Shown here: in pieces, positions 1 through 7,335 of the stretch | Numbering within the stretch: the stretch's first letter is position 1 | How the letters are laid out: each line of letters starts with the position of its first letter | Assembly: GCA_030054235.1 (NCBI GenBank) | Contig: JASGCG010000071.1 | Coordinates: 1 to 7,666, forward strand | Reading direction: 5' to 3' | Length of the DNA stretch: 7,666 bases | Origin: Bacteroidia bacterium | GTDB lineage: Bacteria; Planctomycetota; Phycisphaerae; Phycisphaerales; SM1A02 | Notes under the pieces: model-generated | What the model was told of the DNA's origin: nothing | Seen by the model: the letters and a program-made list of their open reading frames with translations, nothing else | The model's database searches: none | Translations under genes and position numbers: made by a program

Positions 1-827
1 AGGCCGTGCTCACGACGAAGGACAAGGCGCTCGGTGGCGGCGGCGTGGCCGGCGCGCCGCCGGCGGCAGCCCCCGAACTGCTCGTCGCGAGCTTCATCCA
101 GCTTGGAGCCTCGGTACCCGACCTCGACTGCGCCGAGATCGTCGTGTGGGACCTGCGCACGAAGGATGGCTCGCCGCTTGACCTGCCCGATGCGGGCGGC
201 CAGACGACGAGCGCGATCGAGCGCGGCGAGCGCGTCACCGTGCGCCGCGGCGGCACCACGCCGGCGCCCACGGGCGATGCGCTCAAGGAGTTTCTCGAGC
301 CGAGCCAGATGTGCGACACCAACGACATGCGCCTGAAGGCACTGGCCAAGCGCGCGTTGCGCGGCAAGGAAGATGCTCCCGTCGCCGAGCGCGCGGAGGT
401 GCTGCGTGCCTTCGTGCTCGAGTACATCGAACGCAAGGACCTCGGCTCCGCGTTCGCGAGCGCGAGCGATGTCGCCCGCTCCAAGTCCGGCGATTGCAGC
501 GAGCACGCCACGCTGCTGGCTGCGCTCCTGCGGTGCGCGGGCATTCCCGCACGCGGTGCCACGGGGCTGGTCTATGCCGACAGCTTCGCCGGCGGCAAGC
601 ACGTGATGGGTTGGCATATGTGGACGCAGGCAGTCATCGACGGTGCCTGGGTCGATCTCGATGCCACGCGACCTGGCTGCGCGTTCGATGGCGGCCACAT
701 CCTCACGGCGGTCACCGCGCTCGGCGATGGAGGCCTCGGCAGCGACCTGGGCAACGTGGTCGCGCTCATGGGCAACCTTGCGGTCGAAGGCGTCGAGGTC
801 GGTGGCGCGCGGAAGCCTGCGCCGTGA
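1..827 (+). CDS. Transglutaminase-like cysteine enzyme, 5' partial
   Basis: C-terminal part of a transglutaminase-superfamily protein. Numbering from the GTG at base 6, the core shows the Cys-His-Asp triad: GDCSEHA (Cys164), GWHMWTQ (His204) and WVDLDATRP (Asp219). The stretch GDCSEHATLLAALLRCAGIP is typical of bacterial transglutaminase-like domains, which usually act as proteases, amidases or structural modules rather than true cross-linkers. After the core come about 50 residues (DGGHILTAVTALGDGG and on) that look like the tail seen in secreted planctomycetal members. The GTG at base 6 is a poor start: no Shine-Dalgarno is visible because the window begins there, there is no signal peptide, and the Gly/Ala/Pro-rich opening looks like protein interior. 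The reading frame is open to the left edge, so I treat the gene as truncated by the window. The TGA stop overlaps the GTG start of the next gene, implying co-transcription. Substrate and location are unknown; export is inferred from the family only. Confidence 0.85.
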   Translation, partial: AVLTTKDKALGGGGVAGAPPAAAPELLVASFIQLGASVPDLDCAEIVVWDLRTKDGSPLDLPDAGGQTTSAIERGERVTVRRGGTTPAPTGDALKEFLEPSQMCDTNDMRLKALAKRALRGKEDAPVAERAEVLRAFVLEYIERKDLGSAFASASDVARSKSGDCSEHATLLAALLRCAGIPARGATGLVYADSFAGGKHVMGWHMWTQAVIDGAWVDLDATRPGCAFDGGHILTAVTALGDGGLGSDLGNVVALMGNLAVEGVEVGGARKPAP

Positions 828-1759
828 GCCTCTCGCAGTGGCCGAGCGAGGTGCCGCGCATTGCGGCGCGTGATGCCGCGGGCCACAAGGGAACGTTTGG
901 CCGGGTCCTGATCGTGGGCGGGTGCATGCAAGCACCGCTGGTCATGGTCGGTGGGCCCGCGCTCGCTGCACTCGGCGCGCTGCGGTCCGGGTGCGGGCTT
1001 GCGGAACTGGCCATGCCTGCATCGCTGCTGGTGGCGGGGCTCACGATCGCACCCTCTGCGGTCGGTCATGCGATCGAGGTCGATGGGCACGGTGTGCCCA
1101 CGGCCCACGTATGTGCGGCGCTCGCCGCTCGTGCGGCGCTCGCCGATGCCGTCGTCTGCGGCCCCGGGCTCGGAGCGCACGCTGGTTCGATCGTGCGATC
1201 GATCATGGCGTCAGCGCGCCGGCTCGTCCTCGATGCCGATGCCCTCAACGCGTTCGCCTCCGATGCGAGCGTGCAGCCGCCGTCGGTCGTCGCTTCGGAA
1301 CCTGACCTTTGCACCGCACTTCGTGCGCGCGCACCGGGATCCACCGTCCTCACGCCGCACGTCGGCGAAGCGCAGCGCCTGGTGCGCGCGTGCGGGCTCT
1401 CCGAGACCGCCTCGGCAGCGGACCTCGCCCGTGCGCTCGGTGCGGTGGTCGTGCTGAAATCGCACGAGACCTCGATCGCCGATGCCGCCCACGCTTGGTC
1501 CGTCCGCGCGGGAACGAGCGCGCTGGCGACGGCGGGTTCCGGGGACGTGCTCGCGGGCGTCATCGCTGGGCTTTGGGCGCAAGCGACCGAGTGCTCGACG
1601 TTCGATCTTGCCCGCCAGGCCGTGTGCCTGCATGGGCTCGCCAGCGTGCAGTGGAGCGCTGCGCATGGCCACGCGGGGCTCTTGGCGCAGGACCTTGCCT
1701 CGGCGATCCCCGCCGAACTCGAGCGCTGGCGGCTCGGTGGTGCGCACGCGATGCGGTAG
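824..1759 (+). CDS. nnrD: ADP-dependent NAD(P)H-hydrate dehydratase (NnrD / YjeF C-terminal domain)
   Basis: Repair enzyme that converts the damaged cofactor (S)-NADHX or NADPHX back to NADH or NADPH using ADP; cytosolic, ribokinase-like fold. The 311-residue product shows the family signatures in order: KGTFGRVLIVGG (residues 22-33), an Ala/Gly-rich helix with GALRSGCGLAEL (51-62), AVVCGPGLG (109-117), LDADALNAF (136-144), LTPHVGEAQRL (176-186), VVLKSHETSIAD (209-220), the catalytic TAGSGDVLAGVIAGL (236-250, Asp241) and GLLAQDLASAIP (285-296). The usual LKG and GTGD appear here as LKS and GSGD, both conservative changes. The GTG at 824 overlaps the preceding stop (GTGA) and has GGAAG 8 bases upstream; the same frame runs open further upstream inside the previous gene, but that part has no family similarity. 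The length fits a stand-alone dehydratase; the YjeF N-terminal epimerase domain is missing and not encoded elsewhere in the window. Confidence 0.93.
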   Translation: MSLSQWPSEVPRIAARDAAGHKGTFGRVLIVGGCMQAPLVMVGGPALAALGALRSGCGLAELAMPASLLVAGLTIAPSAVGHAIEVDGHGVPTAHVCAALAARAALADAVVCGPGLGAHAGSIVRSIMASARRLVLDADALNAFASDASVQPPSVVASEPDLCTALRARAPGSTVLTPHVGEAQRLVRACGLSETASAADLARALGAVVVLKSHETSIADAAHAWSVRAGTSALATAGSGDVLAGVIAGLWAQATECSTFDLARQAVCLHGLASVQWSAAHGHAGLLAQDLASAIPAELERWRLGGAHAMR

Positions 1760-1779
1760 CCTTCACCGTTTCCCCATTC

Positions 1780-1783
1780 AGGA
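1780..1783 (+). promoter_or_regulatory. Ribosome-binding site of the YhaM-like gene
   Basis: AGGA lies 6 bases before the ATG at 1790, in the 30-base gap after nnrD. It supports that start. The gap holds no recognisable promoter or terminator, so read-through from nnrD is likely. Confidence 0.55.
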
Positions 1784-1789
1784 CCCACC

Positions 1790-2797
1790 ATGCCCGACCG
1801 ACCTCACGTGAAGATCAAGGACATCCAGCCCGGCGCTGCCATCGCGGGCGTCTACGGCCTGCAGAACCCGCAGGTCGGCAACACCCGCATGGGCAAGCCC
1901 TTCTTCAAGACGATCCTGCGCGATGCCACCGGCGAAGTGCCGGCGCGCCTGTGGACCTTCGATGAAGCCCGCCTGCCCGAGGTGTCGCGCACCGGCTTCG
2001 CGTGGGTGACCGGTCGCAGCGAGACCTACCAGGGCTCCATCCAGATCATCCTCGAGAGCGTCGAGGCCGTCGAGGTTGACGCGGCCGATCTCGTCAACCT
2101 GCTGCCGAGCACCCCTCGCAGCATCGATGGCATGTTCGCGCGCGTGAAGGAACTGCTCGGCACGCTCGAGCATCCGGGCATGCGCGCCCTCGCCGATGCG
2201 TACCTCGGCGATGCCGCGCTCATGGAGGGCTTCTGCCGCGCGCCGGCTGCCGTCAGCGTGCACCACGCGTTCATCGGTGGCCTGCTGCAGCACACGCTGC
2301 AGCTGCTCGAACTCGCCGATCGCATGCTGCCGCTCTACCCCGAGCTCAACCGCGACCTCGTCCTGGTGGGGCTGTTCCTCCATGACCTGGGCAAGGTGTG
2401 GGAGCTCGACTGGGAGCGTGGGTTCACCTACACCGTCGATGGCAACCTGGTCGGCCACATCGTCCGTGGCGCGGTGGTCCTCGAGACGAAGGCAGCCGTC
2501 GTGCGCCGCGGCGGTGCAGACCTGCCGCGCGAAGCGGTGCGCGTGCTCATGCACATCGTGCTCAGCCACCATGGCCTGCCCGAGCACGGCGCGGCCAAGC
2601 TGCCGAGCACGCCCGAAGCGATCTTCGTGGCGCAGCTGGACAACCTCGATGCCAAGACCTTCGTGGCCATCGGCCAGGCCGATCGCCTCTCGATCCGCGC
2701 GGGCATGGCCGAGTTCACCGATCGGGTCTGGTCGCTCGACACCAGGATCTATCGACCCGATCCTTTGAACATGCCGGCCACCGTGCCGGCATCGTGA
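1790..2797 (+). CDS. YhaM-like 3'-5' exoribonuclease (OB-fold + HD domain)
   Basis: The 335-residue protein has the two-domain plan of Bacillus YhaM/Cbf1. The N-terminal OB-fold (about residues 8-95) includes GKPFFKTILRDATGEVPARLW (35-55) and would bind nucleic acid. The C-terminal HD phosphohydrolase domain (about 150-310) has metal-binding candidates in VHHAFIGGLLQHTL (His168), LFLHDLGKVWEL (His198-Asp199), GHIVRG (His223), VLSHHGLPEHG (His260/His261) and QLDNLDAK (Asp284). Family members degrade RNA, and some single-stranded DNA, from the 3' end with Mn2+ or Co2+. The length is close to that of YhaM (a little over 300 residues). The HD order and the SHHG...LDNLDAK block separate it from generic HD hydrolases. 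It probably shares a transcript with nnrD. Its last 49 bases overlap the 3' end of the opposite-strand gene. Biochemical activity is inferred from the family. Confidence 0.88.
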   Translation: MPDRPHVKIKDIQPGAAIAGVYGLQNPQVGNTRMGKPFFKTILRDATGEVPARLWTFDEARLPEVSRTGFAWVTGRSETYQGSIQIILESVEAVEVDAADLVNLLPSTPRSIDGMFARVKELLGTLEHPGMRALADAYLGDAALMEGFCRAPAAVSVHHAFIGGLLQHTLQLLELADRMLPLYPELNRDLVLVGLFLHDLGKVWELDWERGFTYTVDGNLVGHIVRGAVVLETKAAVVRRGGADLPREAVRVLMHIVLSHHGLPEHGAAKLPSTPEAIFVAQLDNLDAKTFVAIGQADRLSIRAGMAEFTDRVWSLDTRIYRPDPLNMPATVPAS

Positions 2798-4137
2798 ACG
2801 ATCGCCGGCCACGTTCGATCCGCTGCCAGCGCGGCCGCCCGCCGCTGCGCGCGCGCGGGCGCATGGTGCCGCAGGTCATCCAGTTCCAGCGCATGGCGTG
2901 AGCGCAGTGCTTCGGTGAATTCGCGCAGGGCCCGGAACGCAGCACGCCGCGCCGCGGATCCGCGCGGCTCGCGGTCCATCGCGGCAAGGAGCGTGCGCCG
3001 ATCCTCGAGCGCGCGCCCGGTGGAGTCGAGCAGTTCCGGATTCGTCCATGCGCGTCGGAAGAGATCCACGCTCGGCACCGGCGCGGCGTGCAGCGGCAGG
3101 AGGTGCGTGGCCGTCGCGATCGAATAGGGGCCCGGTCGGACACCGATCCAGCCAGCCCACCACGCATCGCCGGCACGCTCGTAGGTGCCGCCTCCGACGC
3201 CGTGCACGAAGCTCGACAGCAGCAGCCGGAGCAATCCGCTGGCGACGAAGGCCCGCGGCAGGATCGGCTCGCCCTTCGCCTGTGCCTCGCGCACGCCCGA
3301 GGCCGTGGCGCGCCGCCGCAGTCCAGCCCTGCCGATGAGCCAGAGCGGCAGTTCGCTCTGCTCGCCACGCTCGGCCAGTGGCGTGGCCGCACGGGGTGCA
3401 TGCACAAGGGACGCGTTGAAGGTCGCGGCGCACGCGCCCGGATCCCTGAGCATGAGCTCGAGCACGACCTGCCCAGCCGCCGTCGTCATGAGCGACGACG
3501 TCGTGATCGTGACGGCGCATGGGCGTGCGCCCATCGTCGCCAGCACGCGTTGGTTGGCCATCGCGGCCTGCACCGCCACGCTCGGTGCAGCGGCGTGCTG
3601 CTCAAGCGCATCGAACCATGCGTGGAGCCGTTCACCGATCCACGGCAGCGCCCAGGTGGCATCGTCCAGGCGATCCCGTCCCGTCGGCCGCTTCACGGCA
3701 GGCACCCACGCGGTGGCGGCTCCGGCGACCGCGGGCCCCCAGCGGATCAGCAGTCCATCCACCAGCTCATCGGTCAGGATCGGGGCGCGGACCATCGTCG
3801 CGTCGTCGTTCGCATCGTGATCGACGATGGCGTGCACGCTCGCCGACGGCGGCGCGTCGTGCGCCACGGCCGCTTGCTTGGCCAGGATGCCCATGTGCCA
3901 CGCGCCCGCCTGATGACCGAATCCATGCGCGCCGACCGGAATACCCAGCTGCCGACGGCTTTCGTCAAGCGTCGCGGCGAGCGGTCCCGGGATCGCATCG
4001 CGACCATCTCCGCCGTTCGCGCCTGCGCGGTCCCGTTCGGACCGCGGGCGGTTCGCCGCAGCCGTCGCGGGGTCCGTGGTGCGTGCACTGGTGCGATCTG
4101 CCAAGCGATCCGTCATGCCGTGCGTTGTGCGCTCCAT
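2749..4137 (-). CDS. Conserved hypothetical protein with GHQ / DHD / HGVGG motifs, BshC-like flavour
   Basis: A 462-residue protein with no signal peptide or clear membrane segment. The first 50 residues are Arg/Thr/Asp-rich and probably disordered. Three blocks look functional: HGFGHQAGAWHMGILAKQAA (residues 71-90), VHAIVDHDANDDATMVRAP (101-119) and SSFVHGVGGGTYERAGDAWW (308-327), followed by VRPGPYSIATATHLLPL. From memory, large planctomycetal hypothetical proteins carry GHQPELFHPGVW...K, an acidic D-x-D strand and FIHGIGGAKYD; this protein appears to be a divergent relative. The GHQ plus downstream DHD arrangement also recalls BshC cysteine-adding enzymes, but I would not assign that function. 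The tail (370-440) is Arg/Ala-rich and helical, perhaps coiled coil. The start at 4137 is the first ATG, 14 bases after the upstream gene; Met8 (4116) is an alternative. It is the last gene of the minus-strand unit and overlaps the YhaM-like gene tail to tail by 49 bases. Confidence 0.8.
   Translation of the reverse strand: MERTTHGMTDRLADRTSARTTDPATAAANRPRSERDRAGANGGDGRDAIPGPLAATLDESRRQLGIPVGAHGFGHQAGAWHMGILAKQAAVAHDAPPSASVHAIVDHDANDDATMVRAPILTDELVDGLLIRWGPAVAGAATAWVPAVKRPTGRDRLDDATWALPWIGERLHAWFDALEQHAAAPSVAVQAAMANQRVLATMGARPCAVTITTSSLMTTAAGQVVLELMLRDPGACAATFNASLVHAPRAATPLAERGEQSELPLWLIGRAGLRRRATASGVREAQAKGEPILPRAFVASGLLRLLLSSFVHGVGGGTYERAGDAWWAGWIGVRPGPYSIATATHLLPLHAAPVPSVDLFRRAWTNPELLDSTGRALEDRRTLLAAMDREPRGSAARRAAFRALREFTEALRSRHALELDDLRHHAPARAQRRAAALAADRTWPAIVHDAGTVAGMFKGSGR
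2771..2792. repeat. Perfect 8-bp inverted repeat in convergent gene overlap; possible weak terminator
   Basis: ATGCCGGC (2771-2778) and its exact complement GCCGGCAT (2785-2792) flank a 6-base loop CACCGT. The element is coding on both strands: the last codons of the YhaM-like gene and the last codons of the opposite-strand gene. It could form a stable hairpin in either transcript. There is no T-run on either side, so it is not a standard intrinsic terminator; a transcript-end stabiliser or chance are alternatives. Confidence 0.35.
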
Positions 4138-4151
4138 CGTGCGCTCGCGGC

Positions 4152-4925
4152 TCAGGCAAGCCTCAGCGATGCAGGCCGCTGGGCGGGTTGGTCGAGACGG
4201 CGCAGTGCATCGGCCCGGCGCAGCTCATCCATGCGAGCGAGTTCGCGCGACAGCGTGGCGCGGTAGGTCGCCAAACGATGCGAAGGATCGTCGAGTCCGT
4301 TGCCGAACGTTCGATTCAGGTCCACGTACACGCGCGAGACAGGGATCTCGCGCACGCGCAGGCCCAGCGCAGCAGCCTGCACCCAGAACTGGAGCGGGAA
4401 GTCGTAGCCGGTCACGTCGAGCCGCAATCGCGCCATGGATGCCGTGCGATGCGCCTTGAAACCGCAGAAGGAATCCGTGAGCGACCAGCCCAGCGCCGTG
4501 TTCAACTCCGCGGTGATGCTCCGATTGATCCGCCGACGATCCGGGGGCGCAGCATCACCCTCAGGTGTGAGGTAGCGCGAGCCGCTCACGATGTCGGCGT
4601 CGTCGTCACGGATCGCACGGAGGAAGTCAGGGATGAACCGGGGCTCGTGCTGCTCGTCGCAGTCCATCGTGATGACCCAGTCATAGCGGTGCGCAGCGGC
4701 GAAGGCGAAGGCATCGCGCAGCGATTGCCCGTAGCCCTGGTTGACGGGATGCCTGATGCAGTGCACCGGCTGGCGCGCGATGAGACGAGGCGTGTCGTCC
4801 GTGCTGCCATCGTCGATGAGCAGGAGGTCGAGTCCGTATGGCCGCACGGCTGCCAGCACGCTGTCGACATGCTCCGCCTCGTTGTGGACGGGTATGGCGA
4901 TGAGGGTGCGGGTCGTGGCGCGCAT
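4152..4925 (-). CDS. Family 2 glycosyltransferase, DPM1-like (polyprenyl-phosphate sugar transferase type)
   Basis: A 257-residue GT-A fold enzyme that would transfer a sugar from a nucleotide donor, in DPM1-like relatives to a polyprenyl phosphate, at the inner face of the membrane. Signatures: TLIAIPVHNE at residues 7-16 (first strand of the Rossmann-like domain), LLLIDDGSTDDT (34-45), VNQGYGQSLRDAF (61-73), VITMDCDEQHEP (84-95, with the metal-binding D-x-D at 88-90), DIVSGSRY (111-118), LTDSFCGFKAHR (149-160, the acidic acceptor-loop region) and DFPLQFWVQAAALGLRVREIPV (175-196) followed by RVYVDLNRTFG. There is no C-terminal membrane segment, so it matches the soluble, single-domain type. 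The start at 4925 places the first strand 7 residues in, as usual for the family; the upstream Shine-Dalgarno is weak. It follows the lipoprotein gene after 56 bases and precedes the GHQ/HGVGG gene by 14 bases. Donor and acceptor cannot be told from sequence alone. Confidence 0.92.
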   Translation of the reverse strand: MRATTRTLIAIPVHNEAEHVDSVLAAVRPYGLDLLLIDDGSTDDTPRLIARQPVHCIRHPVNQGYGQSLRDAFAFAAAHRYDWVITMDCDEQHEPRFIPDFLRAIRDDDADIVSGSRYLTPEGDAAPPDRRRINRSITAELNTALGWSLTDSFCGFKAHRTASMARLRLDVTGYDFPLQFWVQAAALGLRVREIPVSRVYVDLNRTFGNGLDDPSHRLATYRATLSRELARMDELRRADALRRLDQPAQRPASLRLA

Positions 4926-4981
4926 GGCGTGGTCTTCGTCAGTGACGGGCCTTGGTTTCGTCGAATCGATCGGCGGCCGCC

Positions 4982-5722
4982 TCAGCGGCGCACGGCCGTC
5001 CCTTGCAGGTCCCGGACGAATTCGTGGCTCGATTCGCGCAGACGCAGGCCAAACACCCGCACCAGATCGCTGGTGCGCTCGGCCACAGGTCCAACGCCGG
5101 GCAGCACATACAGCTCGGAGACATGGATGGCCTGGGCGCTGGTCATCGTGGACTCAAACCGGACCTTGACCAGCTGCACCACGGTCGGACCGGTCGGAAG
5201 GTCCGCAAGCATGGCGCCGCCGTGTTCCAGCGTGCGCCGCGATGGGCCCTGCGTGCGGGCCTCGCCGCTCTTCAGGTAGGTCACCAGCATCTGCGCCTCG
5301 GCGGTCATGATCTCGCCGGGCGCGAGCTTGGCGGGCGCCATGCCGAGCGCCGGCGAAAACTCGCTGCGGGAACGATCCCCGATGGCATCGACGGAGTCGA
5401 GGAACCAGCATCCTTGGTCATCACGGCTGTAACGCTTGATCTCGTCGCCGATGCCGTCGACCTCCATCGCACCGATGTCGGGAAATCGCTCGGTGAGCGC
5501 ACGCCCCGACGCCACGTCGACCCACTGTTCTGGGGGGCGACCGCGTCCCATGATCTCGTCGCCGGTGAGGGCCACGGCGTGGTCCGCCTCAAGCGGCGAT
5601 GCCCGGAACGCGTAGGTCGCCTTCGGTGGCGTGCATCCCGTCAGCGCAGCCACCAGCGTGGCCGCGAGCGCCGAACCTGCGGCGGCGCGCGCGCGCGATC
5701 GGCATGATGCAAGCGTGCTCAT
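4982..5722 (-). CDS. Predicted lipoprotein of unknown function
   Basis: A 246-residue protein with a lipoprotein signal peptide: a basic n-region (CRSRARAAA), a hydrophobic stretch (GSALAATLVAAL) and the lipobox LTGC, giving lipidated Cys30 as the mature N-terminus. The mature part is predicted mixed alpha/beta. Visible landmarks are YSRDDQGCWFLDSVDAIGD (98-116), PAKLAPGEIMTAEAQM (130-145) and a repeated beta-like stretch VVQLVKVRFEST...SELYVLPGVGPVAERTSDLV. The PGVGPV segment resembles the APGVGLV strand seen near the end of various bacterial lipoproteins; that is weak evidence. I do not recognise the family. Its ATG overlaps the stop of the upstream secreted-protein gene (ATGA, 5719-5722), so translation is probably coupled and the two products may act together at the cell envelope. 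Two non-lipobox cysteines (Cys7 in the signal, Cys105 in the mature part) are present. Confidence 0.82.
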   Translation of the reverse strand: MSTLASCRSRARAAAGSALAATLVAALTGCTPPKATYAFRASPLEADHAVALTGDEIMGRGRPPEQWVDVASGRALTERFPDIGAMEVDGIGDEIKRYSRDDQGCWFLDSVDAIGDRSRSEFSPALGMAPAKLAPGEIMTAEAQMLVTYLKSGEARTQGPSRRTLEHGGAMLADLPTGPTVVQLVKVRFESTMTSAQAIHVSELYVLPGVGPVAERTSDLVRVFGLRLRESSHEFVRDLQGTAVRR

Positions 5723-7335
5723 CGGATCGGGAGTCCTGCGGCCTTCCAGCGCGCCTTGATGTCATCCTGCGTCGAGAGTTCGGTGGTCGTGCCGTCGGCT
5801 TCAACGCGCTTCACCAGCAAGCCGTTGGCATCGAACCAGGATCGCTCGACAGGCTTGTCGCGGCCCGGCTGCGATTCGAGCAGCCACTGCTTGCCATCGC
5901 GCGTCCAGCGATCCTGTCGGATCGGCAATTGCGCCAGACGCCCGTCGTAGGCGGCCATGCCGAACTCGCCGGTGAACGAGCCATCGCGGGGCAGCAATCG
6001 GCCCAGGTGCCAGAGTTCGCCTTGCGACAGGTAGTAGCGGGGGTCGGGCTCCCACTCAAGCTCCGTTCCGTCCGGAATGCGCGCGCTGGTCGTCATGACG
6101 TGCAGCACTGGCACTGGCTGTGATGCGGTTGGCGGCGGACGAAGCCCGGTCTCGGCGAAGCTGCGGGCCTTCTTGCCGATGCGGTCGGTGGCGATCGCCG
6201 ACCAGCTCTCGCTCTGTCGATCCCACGCGGTCCAGAATCGTGCCGCGGTGTCGGTGAACGCGCCGTCCTTGATGCTGAGCACCGTGCGCGACTGGATCTC
6301 CGTCAGCAGTCCTTCATCTCGATCGATGCCTGCGAAGCGCTGCGGATCCCGGCTCGGGTCGACTTCTCCGCGCAGGCCCGGCCGCGACGAGAGCGTCATG
6401 TAGCCGATCTCTGCCGGACGCCCATCGGCATCGAGCCGATGGATGCGGAACCACCGCGGCGCGGGTGAAGCCGCCGCGCGCAGCATGGCCGGATCGATGC
6501 GATCGAGGAGCTCCGAACCTGCCTTCAAGCGTTCGACCTGCCGCACGGCAAGCGCGTCGCGATCGGCAAAGTCCCAGCTGGCGAAGAAGTCCTTCAAGGT
6601 TGTTCGCGCTGGCGGAAAGTCGAGCGAGCTCGAGACCACGCTGCAGACGAGGAACTGGCTTGGAGCCATCTGCACCAGGTACCAGCCCGTGATCGCGGTC
6701 GTCGATTCATCCAAGGGCACGCTGGCATAGAAGAGGCGCCCGTCACGATCACCACACGGCAGCAGCTCGTTCGCGAGAATGGTCGGCTTCTGTCCGCGGT
6801 CCTGCATCGCGTGCAGGTGATCGGTCACGAGCGATGCACACGTTGCATCCAGCGCGCTCGGCACGAGGATCGACAGCCGGCACCGGAATCGCGGCGGATC
6901 CTGCTGGTCGTCGAGCACGAAGGCCGGCGTCGCGCTCTGCATGTCGCGCGCGAAGACGGTGCCCTTGGGCAGGTGCAGCGTCATGCCGAGGGACTCGATG
7001 GCCGTGACCTTGGGGTCGAGCGTGGCGGGGACCACACTTGGCTTGGCTGCCGGCGCTTTGTTCTCGGACTTCGTTGATTCGGCTGGGGCTTGCGCAGGTG
7101 TTATAGGTCGGTTTGAGCTTGGTGCATCAGCCTTGGTCGAGCCCTTCGATGTTGGTTTGGGCGGTTGCGCAGGGCCGCTTGGCTTCTTGGGCTTGGACGC
7201 GGATGAACCTGCGGGGGGCAGTGGCGGCGCGCTGCCTTGGCTGGTGCCGTTCGGGGCGTTCTGCGCGATCGCGTTGGCGCCGATCGCGAGCACCGTCGCG
7301 ACCATGCATGTCCTCATAACGAAATCGCTTGCCAT
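5719..7335 (-). CDS. Large secreted protein with Pro/Ala/Lys/Ser-rich linker, unknown function
   Basis: A 538-residue exported protein. A Sec signal peptide covers residues 7-25 (MRTCMVATVLAIGANAIAQ, likely cut after AIA). Residues 26-108 form a low-complexity linker rich in Pro, Ala, Lys, Ser and Thr. Residues about 110-257 (from SLGMTLHLPKGTVFARD to DFFASWDFAD) alternate strands and helices in a way that recalls PsbP/Mog1-like domains; this is a guess from pattern, not a match. Residues about 290-538 look beta-rich, with repeated strand-turn-strand units such as DGKQWLLESQ, RSWFDANGLLVKRVEADGTTTEL and a final DIKARWKAAGLP. I do not recognise a family. The ATG at 7335 has AGGA 7 bases upstream; Met7 (7317) gives a more usual signal peptide without an acidic residue ahead of it. 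It is the first gene of the minus-strand unit and overlaps the lipoprotein gene by 4 bases. Confidence 0.82.
   Translation of the reverse strand: MASDFVMRTCMVATVLAIGANAIAQNAPNGTSQGSAPPLPPAGSSASKPKKPSGPAQPPKPTSKGSTKADAPSSNRPITPAQAPAESTKSENKAPAAKPSVVPATLDPKVTAIESLGMTLHLPKGTVFARDMQSATPAFVLDDQQDPPRFRCRLSILVPSALDATCASLVTDHLHAMQDRGQKPTILANELLPCGDRDGRLFYASVPLDESTTAITGWYLVQMAPSQFLVCSVVSSSLDFPPARTTLKDFFASWDFADRDALAVRQVERLKAGSELLDRIDPAMLRAAASPAPRWFRIHRLDADGRPAEIGYMTLSSRPGLRGEVDPSRDPQRFAGIDRDEGLLTEIQSRTVLSIKDGAFTDTAARFWTAWDRQSESWSAIATDRIGKKARSFAETGLRPPPTASQPVPVLHVMTTSARIPDGTELEWEPDPRYYLSQGELWHLGRLLPRDGSFTGEFGMAAYDGRLAQLPIRQDRWTRDGKQWLLESQPGRDKPVERSWFDANGLLVKRVEADGTTTELSTQDDIKARWKAAGLPIR

Noticed and set aside
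311..823. Upstream extension of nnrD to an ATG at 311
   Set aside because: The added 171 residues lie inside the transglutaminase-like gene in another frame and are Arg-rich without similarity; the GTG at 824 fits the family N-terminus.
2771..2792. Intrinsic Rho-independent terminator
   Set aside because: The stem is good but no T-run follows on either strand, so I list it only as an inverted repeat.
1778..2812. Minus-strand open frame of 344 codons opposite the YhaM-like gene
   Set aside because: The plus strand has unmistakable OB and HD motifs; the antisense product shows no fold signature and is rich in His, Arg and Glu.
3088..4266. Plus-strand open frame of 392 codons
   Set aside because: It is antisense to the GHQ/HGVGG gene, whose motifs and operon spacing are more convincing; the product is Arg/His-rich with no recognisable feature.
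3519..5279. Plus-strand open frame of 586 codons
   Set aside because: It runs antisense to three better-supported genes, including the clear glycosyltransferase, and its product is Arg/Pro/Ala/Ser-rich with no domain. Such frames are common opposite genes in GC-rich DNA.
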